The position numbers and the translations under genes were made by a program. A DNA stretch of 64,000 bases from Sediminibacter sp. Hel_I_10 (GTDB lineage Bacteria > Bacteroidota > Bacteroidia > Flavobacteriales > Flavobacteriaceae): contig NZ_JHZX01000001.1 of the NCBI RefSeq assembly GCF_000688335.1, positions 1-64,000 of the forward strand, given 5' to 3'. Below the pieces are notes generated by a model. The model was not told the DNA's origin. It made no database searches and saw only the letters and a list, made by a program, of their open reading frames with translations. Positions 60,128-64,000 of this stretch are shown here, in pieces. Each line of letters starts with the position of its first letter. Position 1 is the first letter of the stretch.

Positions 60128-60226
60128 AACTTTTCGATCTTAATGTTCTTTAACAAAGGTAGAAGTTCGGTTACTCGTTTATCTTATAGTTTTAACGCCA
60201 TTTTTTGTACATTTCGGACATTTAGC

Positions 60227-61105
60227 ATGAAGATCCCTGTTTTAAATATCAATCAATTTGAAGACCTAAGGCCTTTGAACGGCTTGTATGTCAATGATTT
60301 TTCAGCTCATATCAAAGCCAATAAAGATCTTATAGATAAGCCCCATAGCCATGATTTCTTTTTATGTGTGCTTTTTACAGAAGGAACTGGCACCCATGAA
60401 ATTGATTTTCACTCTTATGACATACAACCGGGAACAGTGTTTTTTCTAAAACCTGGACAAAACCATTTCTGGAAATTCAAGACAAGCCCTAAAGGTTTTA
60501 TTTTTTTCCATTCGCAAGCATTTTACGAAATGAAGTTTTTGAATCATAGACTTAGCGCCTTTCCATTTTATTATTCCTATCAAAATCCACCTTATCTCGA
60601 TCTAAATTCAAATCAATTAATAAAGACAGAACAGCTTTTTAGTCAAGTTTTTCAAGAGTTTAAACAACAGCAGCACTTTAGGGAGTTGAAAATCGTCAAT
60701 CTCATCAATAGCATTTACATAGACCTTACAAGGGCATACACGTCTCATATCAATCCACAAAAACTGCTCCCTCCAAATTATTTGAAAACCTTGGAGCATC
60801 TAGAGCATTTAATTGACGAGAATTTTTATAATGAAAAGCTGCCTGTATTTTATGCCAAAACTTTAAGCATGACCACCAAGCACCTAAACAGAATTGTAAA
60901 AACAACAATAGACAAAACCACAAGTGAGCTAATTTCTGAAAGAATTATACTAGAAGCAAAACGTCTCATTGTGCATTCTGAAGGCAACTTATCCTCGGTT
61001 GCAGATACTTTGGAATTTACGGATTATGCCTATTTCTCTAAGGTTTTTAAAACCAAAACAGGATTTACACCGCTAGAATTCAGAAAGAAATATATTATAG
61101 ATTGA
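60227..61105 (+). CDS. AraC-family transcriptional regulator
   Basis: This 292-residue regulator has an N-terminal cupin-type sensor (PHSHDFFLCVLFTEGTGTHE, and QPGTVFFLKPGQNHFWKF) and a C-terminal double helix-turn-helix of AraC type (FYAKTLSMTTKHLNRIVKTT and DTLEFTDYAYFSKVFKTKTG). It probably responds to a small ligand. ATG 60227 gives the typical start; the frame extends 28 codons further. It is divergent from the DUF983 gene and no obvious target operon flanks it. Confidence 0.87.
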   Translation: MKIPVLNINQFEDLRPLNGLYVNDFSAHIKANKDLIDKPHSHDFFLCVLFTEGTGTHEIDFHSYDIQPGTVFFLKPGQNHFWKFKTSPKGFIFFHSQAFYEMKFLNHRLSAFPFYYSYQNPPYLDLNSNQLIKTEQLFSQVFQEFKQQQHFRELKIVNLINSIYIDLTRAYTSHINPQKLLPPNYLKTLEHLEHLIDENFYNEKLPVFYAKTLSMTTKHLNRIVKTTIDKTTSELISERIILEAKRLIVHSEGNLSSVADTLEFTDYAYFSKVFKTKTGFTPLEFRKKYIID

Positions 61106-61513
61106 TGAGTAATAGCTATAAATCGGGTATTCCTGTTTTGAAATCTTCCTAGTTTTAAAAATGACACTTTACTTAAAAAGACCTGGTTTGCTTTAACTTC
61201 AGGCCTAAAATAGTCTTATCTAAAACTACTCATAAAATCGTTAGCTCACCAAAAGCACTAAAATTCTTTTAATTACGTTGATTTTCTTAACTTTATAGGA
61301 AGCCTAATAAAACGCGATGAATTCTCTAAAGGATTAGATTACTGTTCTTCAAATTATTAGCTTAAATCAAACAAAAATGACCGTACGTTATACAATCGGT
61401 TAAAATAGCATTAAGATTAATTTCTAAAGAGCAAAAAAAGCGTTTGAATTCAAATTAATTTTAAGTTTTGTATGCTACAAATGTCTAAATTCATACCACT
61501 AAAAATTAATTAT
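61106..61513. other. Gene-free stretch of about 400 bases before the SET-domain gene
   Basis: No gene or strong hairpin is supported. Near the end, TTTG (61443-61446) and TAAGTTTTG (61462-61470) form a plausible promoter. Transcription would then begin close to 61475, at or just past the ATG at 61472, which favours the ATG at 61514 as the SET-gene start. Confidence 0.5.
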
Positions 61514-62110
61514 ATGATACACCCAAAAACAGAAGTGCAATATATCAATGATGATGTTGGCTATGGCTTAGTTGCTACAGAATTTATTCCCGCTGGTACC
61601 ATTAAATGGGTTTTAGATCCTTTAGATCGGGAGTTTACCCCATCACAAATTTCGAACTTACCTCCTAATACTCAAGAAATTTTAGACATCTATTCTTATC
61701 GTAATAGTAAAGGAAACCATGTGCTTTGCTGGGATGATGGTAAATATGTGAACCATAGTTTTAAGTCCAATTGCCTCACCACCGCTTATGATTTTGAGAT
61801 CGCGGTTAGGGACATTCAACCTGGTGAGCAATTGACCGATGATTATGGGTACCTCAATATTTCAGAACCATTTAAAGGTATTGATGAAGGTACCGAGCGT
61901 AAAGTGGTATATCCTGATGACTTGGTGAATTTTCATGCTGTTTGGGATAAGCAACTCAACGCCGTCTTTGGTCATATTGTTACTTTAGACCAACCCCTAA
62001 AAAAATGGGTCTCTAGTACGATTTGGAAAAAGATCCAAGACATTACAGTCGGTAAAACAAAAATGGATTCCATACTTAAAAACTACTTCAACAGCACTTC
62101 TAAAGTTTAA
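61514..62110 (+). CDS. SET-domain protein
   Basis: The 198-residue protein is almost entirely a SET domain: DDVGYGLVATEFIPAGTIKW at the N-terminus, then the core motifs YVNHSFKSNCLT (NHSxxxNC) and AVRDIQPGEQLTDDYGYLN, as in SET lysine methyltransferases. It would methylate lysine with SAM. Bacterial SET proteins are of uncertain target; histones are absent here. ATG 61514 is chosen over 61472 on the promoter position. It is followed by the topoisomerase gene after 96 bases. Confidence 0.85.
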   Translation: MIHPKTEVQYINDDVGYGLVATEFIPAGTIKWVLDPLDREFTPSQISNLPPNTQEILDIYSYRNSKGNHVLCWDDGKYVNHSFKSNCLTTAYDFEIAVRDIQPGEQLTDDYGYLNISEPFKGIDEGTERKVVYPDDLVNFHAVWDKQLNAVFGHIVTLDQPLKKWVSSTIWKKIQDITVGKTKMDSILKNYFNSTSKV

Positions 62111-62206
62111 TCACCTGAAATACAGAATAGCAAAACTTAACCCTTCAGAATAGATAATTTTTGGGTAATTTTGAAGTCCGTAATCTTTAAAATTATCCAA
62201 AATATC

Positions 62207-64000
62207 TTGAAAGTCTGCATTGCCGAAAAACCTAGCGTAGCACGAGAAATAGCCCAAGTACTTGGAGCTAACACTAAGCATGATGGTTATTTTGAAGGCA
62301 ATGGCTATGCTGTAACCTATACTTTCGGACACCTTTGCACGCTTTTAGAGCCTAATGACTATAAACCTTATTGGAAAAGTTGGGATCTTAACAATCTGCC
62401 CATGTTACCAGAGAAGTTTAAAACCAAGGTCGTTGGTAACTCTGGCATACAAAAACAGTTTAAAATTGTAAAATCCTTGTTTGACAAGGCCGAAGTTGTC
62501 ATTAACTGCGGAGATGCCGGTACAGAGGGAGAATTGATACAACGTTGGGTTTTAGATCAAGCCAATTATAAGGGCAAAGTGCAGCGTTTATGGATCTCTT
62601 CATTAACAACGGAAGCCATTAAAGAGGGTTTTGAAAATCTAAAATCATCTGAAAGTTATGACAATCTGTACTACGCTGGATTTTCTCGTGCTATTGGCGA
62701 TTGGTTGTTAGGAATGAATGCCACAAGATTGTATACCCTCAAACATGGCGGCTATAAACAAGTATTATCTGTTGGCCGTGTGCAAACACCAACCTTGGCC
62801 ATGATGGTCAATAGATTTAAGGAAATTGAAAATTTTAAGCCCCAGCCTTATTGGGAGTTGCAAACCTTATATCGTGATACCTTATTTGCCTACGAAGAAG
62901 GACGTTTTCTCAAAATGGAAGATGGAGAAGTCCTTGCTAAAAAAGTGAAAGAGCATGATTTTGAAATCGTTTCTGTTACCAAAAAGAAAGGCAAAGAGTA
63001 TGCTCCTAAACTTTTTGATTTAACTGGTCTTCAAGTCTATTGTAACACTAAATTTGGTTTTTCAGCAGATGACACGTTAAAAATTGTACAGACATTATAT
63101 GAGCAAAAAGTGGTTACATATCCTAGGGTAGACACCACGTTTTTACCTTCGGATGTCTATCCAAAAGTGGCCGGAATTCTTAAAAACCTGACCAAATACC
63201 AGGAGCTGACTCAATCTCTTCTAGATAAAAAAATCAAAAAATCATCGAAAGTTTTTAATGATAAAAAAGTAACCGATCACCACGCGATTATTCCAACAGG
63301 AGTTGAGATCCATTTACAGTATAACCAACAACGGGTTTATGACATCATTGTAAAACGATTTATCGCAGTATTCTATCCCGATTGTGATGTCTCTAATACC
63401 ACAGTTGTGGGCAAAGCAGATGATGTTCATTTTAAGACTACCGGCAAAGAAATTTTAAAAGAGGGTTGGAAAACGGTGTTTAAGTTTGGAAAAACGGCTT
63501 CAAGCACTAACTCCAAGGAAACTGATTTACCCAATTTCAATAAAGGGGAAAAGGGACCTCATGAGCCTTCCTTTTTAGAAAAACAAACCAAACCACCTAA
63601 TCAATTTACCGAGGCCTCCCTCCTGCGTGCCATGGAAACCGCAGGAAAACAAGTAGATAATGATGAACTTCGGGACTTAATGAAAGAGAACGGTATTGGT
63701 CGTCCTTCTACCCGCGCCAATATTATCGAAACGCTGTTTAAGCGCCAGTATATTAAACGTAATAAGAAACAGTTACTGCCAACGGTTACCGGTATTGCAC
63801 TAATTGATACCATTCAAAACGAACTTTTGAAATCGGCCGAGCTAACCGGACTTTGGGAGAAGCAATTGAAAGACATTGAAAAAGGCACTTATAGTGCTGG
63901 CCGTTTTATCAGCAACATGAAAAAAATGGTAGATGATCTGGTGTATGAAGTACGCAGCGAAACTGCTCGTGCCAACATTTCTCAAGCCGCTGTGGTAAAA
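62207..64000 (+). CDS. topB: Type IA DNA topoisomerase (TopB/topoisomerase III-like), 3' end cut by window
   Basis: The frame starts at TTG 62207 (MKVCIAEKPSVAREIAQVLG, the family N-terminus) and stays open for 598 codons to the window end. It shows the TOPRIM acidic motif in INCGDAGTEGELIQRW, DWLLGMNATRLYTL, LSVGRVQTPTLAM and the active-site segment VVTYPRVDTTFLPSDV with the catalytic Tyr. It would relax or decatenate DNA by single-strand passage. No ATG fits upstream: the frame is open only from 62141, with another TTG at 62171. The missing 3' end would hold the C-terminal zinc or basic domain. Confidence 0.92.
   Translation, partial: MKVCIAEKPSVAREIAQVLGANTKHDGYFEGNGYAVTYTFGHLCTLLEPNDYKPYWKSWDLNNLPMLPEKFKTKVVGNSGIQKQFKIVKSLFDKAEVVINCGDAGTEGELIQRWVLDQANYKGKVQRLWISSLTTEAIKEGFENLKSSESYDNLYYAGFSRAIGDWLLGMNATRLYTLKHGGYKQVLSVGRVQTPTLAMMVNRFKEIENFKPQPYWELQTLYRDTLFAYEEGRFLKMEDGEVLAKKVKEHDFEIVSVTKKKGKEYAPKLFDLTGLQVYCNTKFGFSADDTLKIVQTLYEQKVVTYPRVDTTFLPSDVYPKVAGILKNLTKYQELTQSLLDKKIKKSSKVFNDKKVTDHHAIIPTGVEIHLQYNQQRVYDIIVKRFIAVFYPDCDVSNTTVVGKADDVHFKTTGKEILKEGWKTVFKFGKTASSTNSKETDLPNFNKGEKGPHEPSFLEKQTKPPNQFTEASLLRAMETAGKQVDNDELRDLMKENGIGRPSTRANIIETLFKRQYIKRNKKQLLPTVTGIALIDTIQNELLKSAELTGLWEKQLKDIEKGTYSAGRFISNMKKMVDDLVYEVRSETARANISQAAVVK

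Noticed and set aside
62111-62332. Small minus-strand open frame over the start of the topoisomerase gene
   Set aside because: It overlaps the conserved N-terminus of the topoisomerase and has no sign of a real product; the topoisomerase frame is well supported.

Overview
The window looks like a chromosomal segment from a Flavobacteriaceae-type member of the Bacteroidota. The signs are AT-rich coding sequence, a C-terminal type IX secretion sorting domain on a large cell-surface protein, lipoproteins, Crp/Fnr regulators of the usual Bacteroidota kind, several matches to the Bacteroidota promoter (TTG, 17-23 bp, TAnnTTTG), and hardly any Shine-Dalgarno sequences. I cannot name the genus. I see no rRNA, tRNA, CRISPR array or transposase.

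Layout. (1) 1-1803: a tight, translationally coupled run of very small minus-strand genes that I do not recognise, cut by the left edge; it looks like part of an integrated element. (2) 2130-7777: a glycerol regulon (outer-membrane barrel, glpF, glpK, glpD, and divergent glpR) with a 10-bp periodic array of probable operator half-sites between glpD and glpR. (3) 7858-11899: a HAD phosphatase overlapping a VAO-type oxidase, a Crp-like regulator, an acyl-CoA desaturase and a cold-shock protein. (4) 12183-16568: a 1461-residue secreted protein with four lamin-tail-like repeats, a DUF3616-like centre and a T9SS tail. (5) 16686-20699: ybbA/ybbP-like ABC genes divergent from a tesA-like lipase, as in E. 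coli. (6) 20872-53004: mostly minus-strand housekeeping, redox and stress genes: two old-yellow-enzyme paralogues, OsmC, SDRs, aldehyde and alcohol dehydrogenases, PNPOx, agmatine-to-putrescine genes, fasciclin, a peroxiredoxin-like protein, helicases, BrkB, MscS and YqaE. (7) 53271-64000: mostly plus-strand genes: a Cys-motif/carboxypeptidase-regulatory protein, a transglutaminase-like gene broken by one in-frame TGA, DUF1853, a hydrolase/ECF-sigma/membrane-protein operon, surface proteins, an AraC regulator, a SET-domain protein and the first 598 codons of a type IA topoisomerase with a TTG start.

How the genes work together. Glycerol would cross the outer membrane (perhaps through the barrel protein), enter by GlpF, be phosphorylated by GlpK and oxidised by GlpD into the quinone pool, with GlpR controlling the set. 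AguB and AguA convert agmatine to putrescine. The 21-51 kb block reads as a scattered general-stress and electrophile-detoxification neighbourhood.

I found no clearly new multi-gene system. The candidates most worth pursuing are the small-gene cluster at the left edge, the glp operator array with its intra-operon terminator, the nonsense-split transglutaminase gene, the duplicated terminator/3' end around a small membrane protein gene, and the repetitive LTD surface protein. All functional calls come from reading motifs by eye; no database search was run.
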